A DNA stretch of 64,000 nucleotides from Enterococcus sp. HY326 (GCF_026157065.1 NZ_JANLGQ010000003.1:496001-560000); one strand, 5' to 3'; positions 19,208-28,925 are shown, counted from the first letter of the stretch. Translations and numbers: made by a program. Notes: generated by a model from the letters alone, not told the origin.

Positions 19208-19447
19208 AGGTTTACATTTTGTTTCAGTGTTATTAAACCCGTTATATCAATGTTTTTATGAAAAGTCAAGTATCTAAAAGTGTTCAAAAATGTCAACTTT
19301 TGTGTAGACTTTTTGCATATCTTCAAAAAGTTAACATTAAAAGCATAAGAAAAGGATAATTTTTTGGTCTTATAAACGTTATTATAGAGAGGTTTAGACA
19401 AAAATGAACATCCACCGTAAAAAGTGGATGTCTATATATCGCTTTTT
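19208..19447. other. Left end of the element, candidate integrase arm site
   Basis: This 240-base stretch lacks a credible gene. It contains TTTTGTGTAGACT at 19298-19310, one mismatch from the inverted form of the GTCTACTCAAA repeats found at the right end of the element. Confidence 0.4.
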
Positions 19448-20776
19448 TTAATAATCTATAGCAGCTTCATAAACTAATTCCTTAGGTGTATTTGCATACA
19501 CATTTAACGTAATGCTAATATCTTCATGACCAACAATTTTTGCCACGACTTCAACATCTATTTTTTTAATTAACAAGAGATAGGTGATAGCAGTTGCTCT
19601 TAAATCATGTAACGTAGTCTGATTTTGAATAATTCCATCTGCCTTCAATTTATTTCTTAATTCACCCCAAGCTCTTGTGAAGTTTTCGGGTGTGTAAGCT
19701 CGTCCTTCGTCATAATTAAAAATTAGGTTATGTGCCTTACCATTAGTGTCTCTCCATAAAGTATCATTGCCATATTTTTCTTTAAAATATTTTAACCCTT
19801 CAACTAATTCACTACTCATAATAGTATCACGTTGATTTCCGCTTTTGGTCTCAGATTTAAATTCTATTTCATACGTTATTGCATTTTTTGTTAATGTTCC
19901 ATTGATATGAATAATTTTGTTTTCAAAATCAATATCTTCCCATGTTAATGCTACAATCTCACTTCTTCGCATTGCAGATATTAAAGCAAATAAGAAAAAT
20001 AGAGCTTCTCTTGAACTAATTTCATCACTCTCATAGAGTTGTTTAAACAGCAACTTCTTAACCGGTCCATATTCAGTTTTAACATTTAAACTTGTTTTAT
20101 TTTCCTTTTTCTTCGGCGGACTACCAACTTTAATATTTGGCATCGGATTGGTTCCAGCTTTTCTCAAAGGGATAGTAGTTTCTAATGCTTTAAAAGCAAT
20201 GTTTAAAGAACCTCTGTATTTTTGCATTGTCGCAACAGAGACTCCTCTGTTTTTTATTTTACTAAATAGTTCCTGTACATCTTTAGTATCAATATCAATT
20301 ACCCGCTTCGAATGAAAATCTGCGTACTCGTTCGCACATATCAATTTTAGCTGCGACTTATGATTTGCAATTGAGTTGGAAGAGTAGGACTTGTCCCCGT
20401 TCAAAGGGTAGTTATCCCAAATCAGTCCTCTTTCATTTATCGAATTATAATATACCAATTCATAAAAAGTGAGTTGCTTTAAATCATCATCTGCATTTTC
20501 ATTCAAGTATTGTTCATTTACTATCTCTTGGCGAGTTGTTAACCTTACTTCTTCTTCATCATATAGCTTCTGAACCTCTTTTTTAAATTGCTTCCATCCT
20601 TTTATGGCTTCGTCTAAACTGTTTGCTTTAATACTTTTTTGTTTAGCAAAAAGTGGTTTAATTCTATTATGATTAACTATACGTACTTTAAGTTGATATT
20701 TTCCGTTTTTATCATAGATACCGTTGGTTTTATCGCCCCAAATCGGCTTTGCAGTTTTTTTAGCCATTTTCAACAC
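19448..20776 (-). CDS. Tyrosine site-specific integrase of the element
   Basis: The 442-residue recombinase has an N-terminal arm-binding region, a SAM-like core-binding domain (about 130-210) and a catalytic domain. Catalytic residues are visible as Arg in SAMRRSEIVALTWED, His-x-x-Arg in LHDLRATAITYL, and GHEDISITLNVYANT with His and the nucleophile Tyr. The start may be the second Met (4th codon) because AGGTGTTGAAAATGG lies upstream. Two palindromic operators overlap its promoter region. It integrates the element at tRNA-Thr. Confidence 0.93.
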   Translation of the reverse strand: MLKMAKKTAKPIWGDKTNGIYDKNGKYQLKVRIVNHNRIKPLFAKQKSIKANSLDEAIKGWKQFKKEVQKLYDEEEVRLTTRQEIVNEQYLNENADDDLKQLTFYELVYYNSINERGLIWDNYPLNGDKSYSSNSIANHKSQLKLICANEYADFHSKRVIDIDTKDVQELFSKIKNRGVSVATMQKYRGSLNIAFKALETTIPLRKAGTNPMPNIKVGSPPKKKENKTSLNVKTEYGPVKKLLFKQLYESDEISSREALFFLFALISAMRRSEIVALTWEDIDFENKIIHINGTLTKNAITYEIEFKSETKSGNQRDTIMSSELVEGLKYFKEKYGNDTLWRDTNGKAHNLIFNYDEGRAYTPENFTRAWGELRNKLKADGIIQNQTTLHDLRATAITYLLLIKKIDVEVVAKIVGHEDISITLNVYANTPKELVYEAAIDY

Positions 20777-20802
20777 CTCTTTTCTTTATTTTAGCTCAAA
20801 CT

Positions 20803-20850
20803 ACCACTGTAGTATACTAAAAAAAGAGAGAAATACCACTGTGGTGGTAT
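20803..20850. promoter_or_regulatory. Paired operators at the integrase promoter
   Basis: A perfect palindrome (ATACCAC, TGTG, GTGGTAT at 20833-20850) and a half-conserved copy (TACCACTGTAGTATA at 20802-20816) lie upstream of int. On the minus strand TATACT (20816-20811) inside the second copy could be the -10, so a bound regulator would control integrase expression. Confidence 0.6.
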
Positions 20851-20889
20851 TTAATTTTAAAGTAGGTGGGAAGTCAAATCCTTGATGTA

Positions 20890-21198
20890 TCAGTATTTCT
20901 TAAAGTATAGACTTTTGACATAAGCGTTTAATAATTGGGGATTTTCAGTTTCAATTGGGTCTAATGGTAGTAACTTTTCATCATTTAAATAGTATTCCCT
21001 ACTGAAAAAACCTATACAGTAATTACTAAAGCTATCATCAATATTTTTCATTGATATGTAGCTAAAGGTAGGGCAATAAAAGGTAAATTGTACACAAACC
21101 TCATCATCAAATTCATTCAACTCTACAAAAAAAATTTTAGCTTCATTTTCTTCACTTAGTTCATCTGCCAATAATTCTAATTTCGATATATTATCCAT
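20890..21198 (-). CDS. Hypothetical protein, acidic, element-encoded
   Basis: A 102-residue acidic protein (MDNISKLELLADELSEENEA) with an aromatic-rich middle (FTFYCPTFSYISM). No family is recognised and no membrane segment is seen. The start at 21198 is chosen over an upstream in-frame start because GGAAGGAT lies about 10 nt before it. It sits upstream of the integrase and divergent from the small HTH gene. Function unknown. Confidence 0.6.
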   Translation of the reverse strand: MDNISKLELLADELSEENEAKIFFVELNEFDDEVCVQFTFYCPTFSYISMKNIDDSFSNYCIGFFSREYYLNDEKLLPLDPIETENPQLLNAYVKSLYFKKY

Positions 21199-21275
21199 AA
21201 TATTTTTATCCTTCCATATCCTTATTTTGATTGACTGGAGGATAGCTTGAGATACAATCAATAGCAAGTCTTTTC

Positions 21276-21313
21276 TACCATATTTTATGGTATGATTACC
21301 ACTGTAGTGGTTA
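21276..21313. promoter_or_regulatory. Operators upstream of the HTH regulator
   Basis: ACCAC-TGTA-GTGGT (21298-21311) is the same palindrome as at the integrase promoter. A related dyad, TACCAT-ATTTT-ATGGTA, lies at 21276-21292. Together they suggest autoregulation by the adjacent HTH protein. Confidence 0.55.
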
Positions 21314-21332
21314 ATATGAGGAGGATAAGTTT

Positions 21333-21554
21333 ATGGGAACAATAGCTGATATAACTAAAATAGAATCGATTTTAAAGCAGTATACTGCTAAAGAGATAGC
21401 GTTAAATACTGGGATTAGTAAATCTACCATTTCAAAATTAAAGAGCGGAGAGAGACAAATAGAGCGTATTAATTTAAAGGACGCTATTATACTAACTGAT
21501 TTTGCTGCAAAGCATTTAAAAGCGGATATCGAAATCTGGAGATATAATAAGTGA
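21333..21554 (+). CDS. Small HTH (Xre-like) regulator
   Basis: The 73-residue protein is mostly one helix-turn-helix: YTAKEIALNTGISKSTISKLKSGERQIERI. It is the only clear rightward gene in the element. GAGGAGG precedes its ATG. Shared palindromes upstream of this gene and of the integrase make it a likely controller of integration or excision; that role is inferred. No other domain is present. Confidence 0.8.
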   Translation: MGTIADITKIESILKQYTAKEIALNTGISKSTISKLKSGERQIERINLKDAIILTDFAAKHLKADIEIWRYNK

Positions 21555-21563
21555 AGATAGAAA

Positions 21564-22331
21564 TTAGCTTCTATCTTCACTTATTACTTCTTCAAGATAT
21601 TTCTGTATTTGAATTAATTTTCCCTTGTCTAAAAAATCTATATAATACATTAAATCTTCAACATCTACTTTATCAAATCCATCCTTAGACCTCATGAATT
21701 TCCAGATTGCATTATCAACAATTCTTGTATCTTTACCCAGTTTATTTGATACTTTTTCAATAGCTCTGATTGCTTTTTCTTCACTAAATTCTTTTTTCAA
21801 TACTTCCAAAATAAAATTCTTGATATGTACGTCTGGTTTACACGTATTTACTCCTAACAAAATTCTCAAATATTGAAATGTTGCTACCCCGATACCGTTC
21901 ACTTTAAATATTGAGTCTTCAGTATCAGTAAAATCAGACATTTCTGCCCACTTTTTCATAGATTTTAAATCATCTTCGCTTGCACTGCTTTTCTTTTCTA
22001 CAAATGCTACAGCCACTTGCCTAATTTCAATAATTCGCTTTTCATCTCTATACCCAATTATTCTTCCTATTTCTTTTGGGGTTTCTTGGTCAATAATTTC
22101 TATTAAACCAATTAAAGTATTTATTTTAGGATAACATTTTTCAAAATTTTTTATCCATTTTTGTACACTATTATAATTTCTATTTTTAGATAAAACAGCA
22201 TCAATTATAATTAAATTTGGATTTGAATAAATGTATTCTTCAGAGAGAGTATTAGGTAAATGAATATGCTTCTCCACATATTTTTTCAAAACTTTTAAAT
22301 CATTTTCGTTTACCACTGTTTTATTTGTCAT
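21564..22331 (-). CDS. HhH-GPD (endonuclease III fold)-like protein
   Basis: This 255-residue protein resembles the HhH-GPD glycosylase fold. IDAVLSKNRNYNSVQKWI near the N-terminus and FKVNGIGVATFQYLRILLG followed by KPDVHIKNFI resemble the hairpin (VxGIGxxT) and the conserved Asp (PDVH) of that superfamily. The cluster of Cys for an iron-sulphur site is absent. DNA binding or base processing is plausible but unproven. The start at 22331 is the first Met after GGAGAGGAG, with a long 14-nt spacing. It is the first cargo gene beside the regulator. Confidence 0.55.
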   Translation of the reverse strand: MTNKTVVNENDLKVLKKYVEKHIHLPNTLSEEYIYSNPNLIIIDAVLSKNRNYNSVQKWIKNFEKCYPKINTLIGLIEIIDQETPKEIGRIIGYRDEKRIIEIRQVAVAFVEKKSSASEDDLKSMKKWAEMSDFTDTEDSIFKVNGIGVATFQYLRILLGVNTCKPDVHIKNFILEVLKKEFSEEKAIRAIEKVSNKLGKDTRIVDNAIWKFMRSKDGFDKVDVEDLMYYIDFLDKGKLIQIQKYLEEVISEDRS

Positions 22332-22516
22332 AGGGTCTAATAATTCTCCTCTCCTATAAAAGATATCGCAAAATCTTATAAAAAAAGAGATATAAACCAA
22401 GGTTCTATATCTCTGATGAATAATTAATAACGTGTTAACGGAGTATAGACATTATCATTTAATAATTTAGTATAAGTATAAAAAAGATTTATGGAAAAAA
22501 CAATCACGAGAAACAC

Positions 22517-23164
22517 CTAATTTAGATTAATCAAATTATTTTCTTCAAACATTTTCTTTGCTCTGTTAGCGATAGTAAAAGTGGTTGCATAATCAAATGT
22601 AGCACCTATTCCCGCTCCAACTACAGGTACTGATTTAGTTAAGTTTATCGTTCCTTTGGTTCCAGCTTTTGTAATAAATCTAAATCCCACTTTCTGATTA
22701 ATTTTCAAAAGTACTGTCCCTGGAATTTTTTTCACTATATTTAGAGCAACTTTATTACCTACTTGAATCCCTGATTTCTTTAATATATCAGTTATTGAAG
22801 TTCCGACTAGACAAGCATATACAAATGTCTGCACAGCATCATCTTTTAAATCATATCCTCTTATGATTGCGATAGAAGCTATCATCCGCATTTGGACATA
22901 TAAGACTGAAGTAACATTTGCTGGCAATGTCACTGGCATAGTAATGATTCCACCAAACCCAGTAATAAATCCGTTAAGGGTATTCTTACTCAATTGATTT
23001 TTAACTAATTTGTTGATAGCTTTATCAGTTTTTCCATACTTCTTAATATAATCATTTGCTAATTCTTCTACTGGTTTTGAAACTTTTGGAACGCCATTTA
23101 AACATTTTTCATACAATGTATTAAGAATCTGAACACCTTTATCACTTTTATTTTGTTCCTCCAT
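22517..23164 (-). CDS. EcsC-family protein
   Basis: A 215-residue protein fits the EcsC family: a Gly- and hydrophobic-rich region GFITGFGGIITMPVTLPANV followed by YVQMRMIASIAIIRGYD and FVYACLVGTS. These segments look membrane-associated. The family's biochemical role is unclear; members occur near secretion and defence genes. AAAAGGAG lies before ATG. It sits between the HhH-like gene and an unknown membrane protein, upstream of the restriction genes in map order. Confidence 0.7.
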   Translation of the reverse strand: MEEQNKSDKGVQILNTLYEKCLNGVPKVSKPVEELANDYIKKYGKTDKAINKLVKNQLSKNTLNGFITGFGGIITMPVTLPANVTSVLYVQMRMIASIAIIRGYDLKDDAVQTFVYACLVGTSITDILKKSGIQVGNKVALNIVKKIPGTVLLKINQKVGFRFITKAGTKGTINLTKSVPVVGAGIGATFDYATTFTIANRAKKMFEENNLINLN

Positions 23165-23339
23165 AATAATCTCCTTTTAAATATATTTAGCAATCTTTAT
23201 TCTGAGTGTTGATAAAAAGTTTTAGCATTACTAAATTGACTGATATAAAATTTTACTACCTGATTCTTTTATTTTTGAAACAATATTTTTCATTTTCCAT
23301 ATTTTCTCCATTATTATCGCTTTCTACTCGTTATATACT

Positions 23340-23897
23340 TCATTGTTGAATCATTGAAATAGTTTCTTTGATATCTTTACGAAGTGAACGTTGTACTAAA
23401 AATCTTTTTAAAGGGCGATATTTTGGAACTCCTAAAACTTCCCAGTGATTTTTCAAAAGAAATCTTGCAATTATACGAACATTTTCTTGAACATTGTTCT
23501 CTGATAAACAAGGTATTGATGTACCCTCAATTAAAGAAATGTTAGTTATTCTATTGCAATAATTAATAGCAGTTTTTGTGAAATTATCAAAATTATATTC
23601 TTTACCTTTAGGTGAGCAGTTCGTACATAACAAATCTTTAGAACGTTTTTTTGGAGTGTACCTTAAGGTTGTTCTTAAAGTATAAACATCTTCCAATTTT
23701 ATTTTCTCTTTTGAAGCTACTTTAAACAGCTCTTGCCGCCACTCAGACTTAGTATCCAAAGCATCCTGTAAAGTTGCATTTGTAGTAACTAAATCAATGA
23801 TTGAGCCCATGACAATTGTTAAGAAAGCAACAATGAGACCATCAAAAATTACATTATCTTTATTTGTCTCAAAAAAATTTTGAATCCATTCCAACAA
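23340..23897 (-). CDS. Unknown membrane-anchored protein
   Basis: About 185 residues with one membrane segment near the N-terminus (FDGLIVAFLTIVMGSIIDLV) and a basic soluble part. CTNCSPKG holds a Cys pair. No family is recognised. The start is uncertain: TTG at 23897 is well placed after TTTAGGAG; an upstream ATG at 23933 has no ribosome site. It belongs to the leftward cargo cluster next to the type III restriction genes. Confidence 0.5.
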   Translation of the reverse strand: MLEWIQNFFETNKDNVIFDGLIVAFLTIVMGSIIDLVTTNATLQDALDTKSEWRQELFKVASKEKIKLEDVYTLRTTLRYTPKKRSKDLLCTNCSPKGKEYNFDNFTKTAINYCNRITNISLIEGTSIPCLSENNVQENVRIIARFLLKNHWEVLGVPKYRPLKRFLVQRSLRKDIKETISMIQQ

Positions 23898-23998
23898 TAT
23901 ACACACTCCTAAACACTTTTTTATCAAAATCATATAAAAACATAGACCCTAACCAGTTCAAAAAAGAATCATGTTCTTCTAACTTCTTTCTTGCCTGT

Positions 23999-24274
23999 TC
24001 AAGTTTTTATATGTATCAATTCTGCAATATTCCATACACCTCGTTCTTTTGGGTTATTATAAAAAATATTAAACTCTTTTAAGTGTCCTTCAGCTGTGTG
24101 AATTTCATTTTTGTAAGCCATAACAAAACTTCCACTACTACTTTCATAGCTTATTGAAGCCTCATCATCTGTTATGTCCATTCTCTTTCTTACTTCTGAA
24201 TAAATATCAGCAATGAATAATTTGTCTGGATTGGTAGATTTCACAGTATCGAGTAATACATTTTCAATATTCAT
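23999..24274 (-). CDS. Small hypothetical protein linked to the restriction gene
   Basis: A 91-residue protein, possibly a small winged-helix or adaptor domain (PDKLFIADIYSEVRKRMDIT and GVWNIAELIHIKT). No family is recognised. It lies 68 nt downstream of the type III res gene on the same strand and likely shares its transcript. Its ATG overlaps the stop of an 11-codon reading frame (24303-24271, including stop) that has its own AGAGGCA site, suggesting coupled translation. Confidence 0.5.
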   Translation of the reverse strand: MNIENVLLDTVKSTNPDKLFIADIYSEVRKRMDITDDEASISYESSSGSFVMAYKNEIHTAEGHLKEFNIFYNNPKERGVWNIAELIHIKT

Positions 24275-24342
24275 GTTTTACTAATTAGTATTTCTTTTAC
24301 CATAATTGATTGCCTCTTTTCATTTCCTTATCCCAAAGTTTT

Positions 24343-26964
24343 TTATTCATTTAATAATTCAATTTTCCCATCTAATGGTTGACCATTATTTATTTTCTCA
24401 GATAGGTCATCAATAAAAACACGTCTATTCTTTTTGTTATAGAACTTCACACCCATTAATTTTACGGATTCATTTTCACCTATTATTTCAATATTAGTAC
24501 CATTAATCGCCTCTAACATTTCCTCTTTCCAAGCATCTTCTCTAACTCTATCTTCTCCTTTTGGCTCAATATAAATTTGATAGACAAAGTCCTCATCGGA
24601 TAAATAAAGAATAAAGTCGGGCATGAAACCTCTTGGTCCATTAAATTCAGTTAATTTGAATCGAGTTGCTTTTTCATCATTTCGAATAAGGTAAATATCT
24701 TTGTACTTTACTTGCAATTGGTCTATAAAGTTTCCTAAAAGACCTACCAAATCATACTCCAGATTATTCATGATAGCGTTAGTATAAACAAACCAATCTT
24801 TTCCTTTCATAGAATGACTGTCAATTCTTTGAGTAATATGTTGCCCTGTTTCAAATTTTGGCACAACAACTTCATAATCTTTCAGAGTTTGATTGATTGC
24901 TACAGGTTTAAATACTTTTAGGCCTATTTCTTTTTTATAATTTCGCCGGATTTTTTCCTCACAAAAAGCCAAAAATTTGTCAACTATCTCTAACTTTTCT
25001 TCTGCAAGTAAATCGGACACATTTTGTTCTTTAGGTAAGGATACAGTAATTGAAACACCCTTAAAGTATTGCTCACTACTCAGTAATTCAGTTGTCGATT
25101 TTAACATGGGTAAGTATTCCTTCAAATTAGAAAAACGATAAAATGGATTTCGTTGAATGGCTTTCTTGAAATAGCGTTTATCTACATTTAAAGCTTGCTC
25201 ATGACGTTCAATTTTTTGAACTTGTTCTTTTTCTTGAAATTCCACCTCAAATGTATTTCCTATATATTCCGTTATCCATTCCTTGGAAATAGTAAATTTA
25301 TCTAACGAAGAGTAATCATCGGGAGTAGTTGGCCGACTCTCATTGACGAATAATTGGCCTTGTGTAAATACTTTTGTGTTCTTAAAACTATTCTTAATTT
25401 TTGTAGATAATAAGCGAACTGTTTCATCATTTGCTGTAATCAAGTTGACAGCGTTCATAGACTTCTCAAGATTTGCTAAATACCCTTTTTCATTTATAGT
25501 ATGGTAATGAAGTGTTTCCAAAAATCTCAAATCATTATTGGTATTGTCAAATCTTCTTGTATAACTACGTTTTTGCTCATATTCATAAGGATAATATCTT
25601 GCGCCACGACCAACTAATTGTGCTTCACTATCAGTAGCATTTCTCGTTGTACCAGCACCTTCTGAAATGCGTACAATGTCATAAAGATTGAGTACATCCC
25701 AACCTTCATTTAATTTCGCAACTGCAAAAATCACTCGTATAGGATTGTTTGCATTTTCTAAACTGTTTAGCAATACGGCATTATCCACACTTAGCATATT
25801 TTTTTCGTTAGCATTTAAAATATTTCGAGGTTCAAAATCCTCTTGTATTTCTCGAATGATTGAATCTAAATCTTCTTTTAAATAATAAGTAAAAACAATG
25901 TCCAAAGTAGAATTTGGAACCACACTTGCTTTTCGTTGCTTGATATAGCGCGTTAGTTCTTCAACTGAAAAAGATTCAACAATCCCGTTAAATTCTTGTT
26001 GTTTCGATTCTGAAACTTTAATTTTGCTTGACTTAAACATGACAATCGGCTTGAAATAATTGATGCCATTTTCTCGTGCAATTAATTTTCTAAATTGACT
26101 CAACAAAATGGCATCTTTTATTTTCATTTCGTCACTATCCGTTGCTTGTAAACGCAAAACATTTTTGGAATATCCATCTGTCATAAACTGACCTAAGTCG
26201 TATTTATAGATGATTTTATCCGTATATTTTCCCGAAATTGTTTTATCATCCATATTAATTGTTGCAGAAAATTCTAAGAGTTTATTATTACTTCGCAAAT
26301 ACAGTATTTTATTGATGGTATGCTCCCAAGAAGTTTCTTCTTGTTGTTCTTTTTTCGTGAAAGCATTAAAGTGATGAGCCTCATCACCTAAAATGATAAT
26401 ATCTTCATCCTCTAAGCTTTCTAAAGAAATTCCATTTTCTTTTGGATTGTTTAAATCACCATGAAGTTTTTGAATAGTAGATAATTTTAGATAAATTGTA
26501 TGTTTATCTTTCACCGCTGGAAAATTTTCTACGGATTGAATAACTATTCTTTCTCCATCAATAAAAAGCCCGTTGGGATTAAAAAGATATTTCTCGGAGC
26601 TACTGTTTAGCATGTTTTCTTGAGTTTTTTTGATAATGGCATCTGTATTTACAAGAAAAATAAAATTTTGATACCCTAATTCTTTATATAAATACAGAAT
26701 TAGACTTGCCATCACCATTGTTTTTCCAGAGCCAGTTGCCATATTAAATAAAAGATGCTTCCGTTGATATCCCGCATCACTAATCCCAATTGAATAGCGG
26801 TCATCTTGCATAAATTGAAATCTTCTAAATGCTTCATCTTGATAAAATCTTAGGTCATCTTTTAAATTTGTTTTTACATAATCAGGCACTTCATGGGGAT
26901 TCATAGTATAGGAAATGGTTCTCATTTCCGCATCTAACCATTCATAAAGGCGTTCTTTTGCCAT
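24343..26964 (-). CDS. res: Type III restriction enzyme, Res (helicase-nuclease) subunit
   Basis: The 873-residue subunit is an SF2 translocase with Walker A ATGSGKT (residues 76-82) and Walker B ILGDEAHHF, later VGRGARYYP as motif VI. Near the C-terminus, MPDFILYLSDEDFVYQIYIEPKGE supplies a PD-(D/E)xK nuclease site. Together with Mod it cleaves DNA carrying two unmethylated head-to-head sites. The start overlaps the mod stop (TAATG), the usual coupling. It appears intact and full-length. Confidence 0.95.
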   Translation of the reverse strand: MAKERLYEWLDAEMRTISYTMNPHEVPDYVKTNLKDDLRFYQDEAFRRFQFMQDDRYSIGISDAGYQRKHLLFNMATGSGKTMVMASLILYLYKELGYQNFIFLVNTDAIIKKTQENMLNSSSEKYLFNPNGLFIDGERIVIQSVENFPAVKDKHTIYLKLSTIQKLHGDLNNPKENGISLESLEDEDIIILGDEAHHFNAFTKKEQQEETSWEHTINKILYLRSNNKLLEFSATINMDDKTISGKYTDKIIYKYDLGQFMTDGYSKNVLRLQATDSDEMKIKDAILLSQFRKLIARENGINYFKPIVMFKSSKIKVSESKQQEFNGIVESFSVEELTRYIKQRKASVVPNSTLDIVFTYYLKEDLDSIIREIQEDFEPRNILNANEKNMLSVDNAVLLNSLENANNPIRVIFAVAKLNEGWDVLNLYDIVRISEGAGTTRNATDSEAQLVGRGARYYPYEYEQKRSYTRRFDNTNNDLRFLETLHYHTINEKGYLANLEKSMNAVNLITANDETVRLLSTKIKNSFKNTKVFTQGQLFVNESRPTTPDDYSSLDKFTISKEWITEYIGNTFEVEFQEKEQVQKIERHEQALNVDKRYFKKAIQRNPFYRFSNLKEYLPMLKSTTELLSSEQYFKGVSITVSLPKEQNVSDLLAEEKLEIVDKFLAFCEEKIRRNYKKEIGLKVFKPVAINQTLKDYEVVVPKFETGQHITQRIDSHSMKGKDWFVYTNAIMNNLEYDLVGLLGNFIDQLQVKYKDIYLIRNDEKATRFKLTEFNGPRGFMPDFILYLSDEDFVYQIYIEPKGEDRVREDAWKEEMLEAINGTNIEIIGENESVKLMGVKFYNKKNRRVFIDDLSEKINNGQPLDGKIELLNE

Positions 26965-28925
26965 TATGCATCACCTCTATCTTCATAAAAACTATAGTTA
27001 AAATTTTTTTCATTTTCAGAAATAGTAATGTCTTCATCTTCGATTTCAGAGAAATTCACATATAACTGATTTTTATCCAAGGCCTTTTTGAAAATTTCTT
27101 TTTGTTCTTCAAAACTTAAGTCATTAAAAGAAATTGAATCTTCCACTTCATCTCGTTCTTTTAGTAATTCACTTGTTAGCTTTTCCTTATCTAATTGAAA
27201 ATTTAAATCAGCATTATTGTCTAATTCATTCCACAATTCAATTAAATCTTCTTTAGTAGTAGTTTGGTCTATTTTATCCATATATATTTGGTTTAGTTCC
27301 ATTAGTTCAGCATATACAAATGAACCTCCACCTTGCCAATTAACATCTTTAGAAATCCCACCCTGTTCACCATCAATCACTTTTTGAAGTCGAGGAATTG
27401 AAACAGTATTAATGTATTCCATCTGTTCAATACCAATAAATTTTCTATTCATTTTCATTGCTACAGAAGCTGTAGTTCCAGAGCCTAAATGAAAATCCAA
27501 AACTAAATCATTGATATTTGAACCTATTTCAATAATATTTTTTATAAGATTTTCTGGCTTAGGAAAACTAAATACTTTACCTTTAAATAGGATTTGCATC
27601 TCTTCAGTTCCTCTTCGGTTTGAATATTTCGACTCTTGCCAAATAGTTCGAGGAATTTGCTTTTGGGGGCGCATTTTTTGAGCTATCCTATAATGGCCAT
27701 CTTTTTTCAACTGTCCTACCAATTCTGTATCGCCAATTTCTTGTACTTTATTTTTCCCCCATCTCCAAACAAATTGTGTTCCATCAGTTTGGGACAAAGG
27801 TGGAAATACTTCAATAGAATGAATATCATCTTTAGCACAGGATACGCTTCTATACCCGCTGTCATCATCTTCTGTAGAAATATACATTGGATAATATAAA
27901 TTAGGACGATTTTCTTTGTTAAATGCTGAATTACTATTGAATAAAGGATGTAAATAGTAACTACTGATAGAATCATTCAATTTAAATTTTTCTTTACTTA
28001 CTTCCAACGAATAAGTAATTGACTTTTCAATTTTTTTTCCATAAACATGAATGTAATCATGCGTTTGGGCAAATGCCCCATAGTCTCGTCCATTGGGAGT
28101 AGAGGTATTTATTATTGTACCTAGGTATGCAGAATTAAAAATTGAGTCCATCAAGATTTTAAGCTCTGCGAATTCATTTCTATCAATACTTACAAATATC
28201 ACTCCATCATCTGATAAAAGTTCTTTAGCTACTTCAAGCCTATTTTTCATGAAAGTTAACCAACTAGAATGATTAAATCTATCGTTATATCCAAAAGAAT
28301 CACTACCTGTATTATATGGCGGGTCAATATAAATTAATTTTACTTTTCCTGAATATCTCTCTTTTAATGAATGTAGAGCTAATAAATTATTTCCTTTTAT
28401 AATCAAGTTGTCTTCATCATTAAAAGAATCTATTTCATGTTCACCATCAGAATCATACCGTTTTGCATTCACAAATGCTTTTGGGGCCAATAGAGTATCA
28501 ATCTCATCACGGGCAATCACTTCATTATAAAAAACTTCATCTTTACCTACATCTTCTTTAGTCATTCCACCTTCAAGAACACAATCTTTATAAGGAAAGT
28601 CTAAAACTACATCAGTATTATATTGTAAATATCTTCCTTCACTCGTTAATCCAATTGTATTAGAGTATTTAGTATAGCTATCCGCCCAATAATCTTTATA
28701 TCGTAATAAATCGATAAACTCTTGGACTTTAAAAATGAGAACGTCACCAGCTTGTATAGTGTAAATCTCTTTTATTTTTTTATTTTTTAAGAGAGAAGCA
28801 ATCAACATAGCATCGTATCGTTTTAAATCTTCTATAACAATAGTTCGTTGTAATTCTTCTCCATTCCAATACTGAGGAAATTCTTTTAAAATATCTTTAA
28901 TTTGCTTCATCAATTTAGTATCCAT
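26964..28925 (-). CDS. mod: Type III restriction-modification methyltransferase (Mod)
   Basis: About 653 residues. DPPYNTGSD (motif IV) precedes LVLDFHLGSGTTASVAM (motif I), the order of beta-class N6-adenine methyltransferases; the region between them should be the target recognition domain. Mod both modifies the site and gives Res its specificity. The ATG at 28925 is 12 nt from AAAGGAG; a TTG 9 nt further upstream is too close to it. The recognition sequence cannot be predicted from sequence alone. No simple repeat tract for phase variation is seen in the gene. Confidence 0.94.
   Translation of the reverse strand: MDTKLMKQIKDILKEFPQYWNGEELQRTIVIEDLKRYDAMLIASLLKNKKIKEIYTIQAGDVLIFKVQEFIDLLRYKDYWADSYTKYSNTIGLTSEGRYLQYNTDVVLDFPYKDCVLEGGMTKEDVGKDEVFYNEVIARDEIDTLLAPKAFVNAKRYDSDGEHEIDSFNDEDNLIIKGNNLLALHSLKERYSGKVKLIYIDPPYNTGSDSFGYNDRFNHSSWLTFMKNRLEVAKELLSDDGVIFVSIDRNEFAELKILMDSIFNSAYLGTIINTSTPNGRDYGAFAQTHDYIHVYGKKIEKSITYSLEVSKEKFKLNDSISSYYLHPLFNSNSAFNKENRPNLYYPMYISTEDDDSGYRSVSCAKDDIHSIEVFPPLSQTDGTQFVWRWGKNKVQEIGDTELVGQLKKDGHYRIAQKMRPQKQIPRTIWQESKYSNRRGTEEMQILFKGKVFSFPKPENLIKNIIEIGSNINDLVLDFHLGSGTTASVAMKMNRKFIGIEQMEYINTVSIPRLQKVIDGEQGGISKDVNWQGGGSFVYAELMELNQIYMDKIDQTTTKEDLIELWNELDNNADLNFQLDKEKLTSELLKERDEVEDSISFNDLSFEEQKEIFKKALDKNQLYVNFSEIEDEDITISENEKNFNYSFYEDRGDA

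Noticed and set aside
19111-19401. 96-codon leftward frame across the tRNA fragment
   Set aside because: It runs through the tRNA remnant and its terminator and has no ribosome site.
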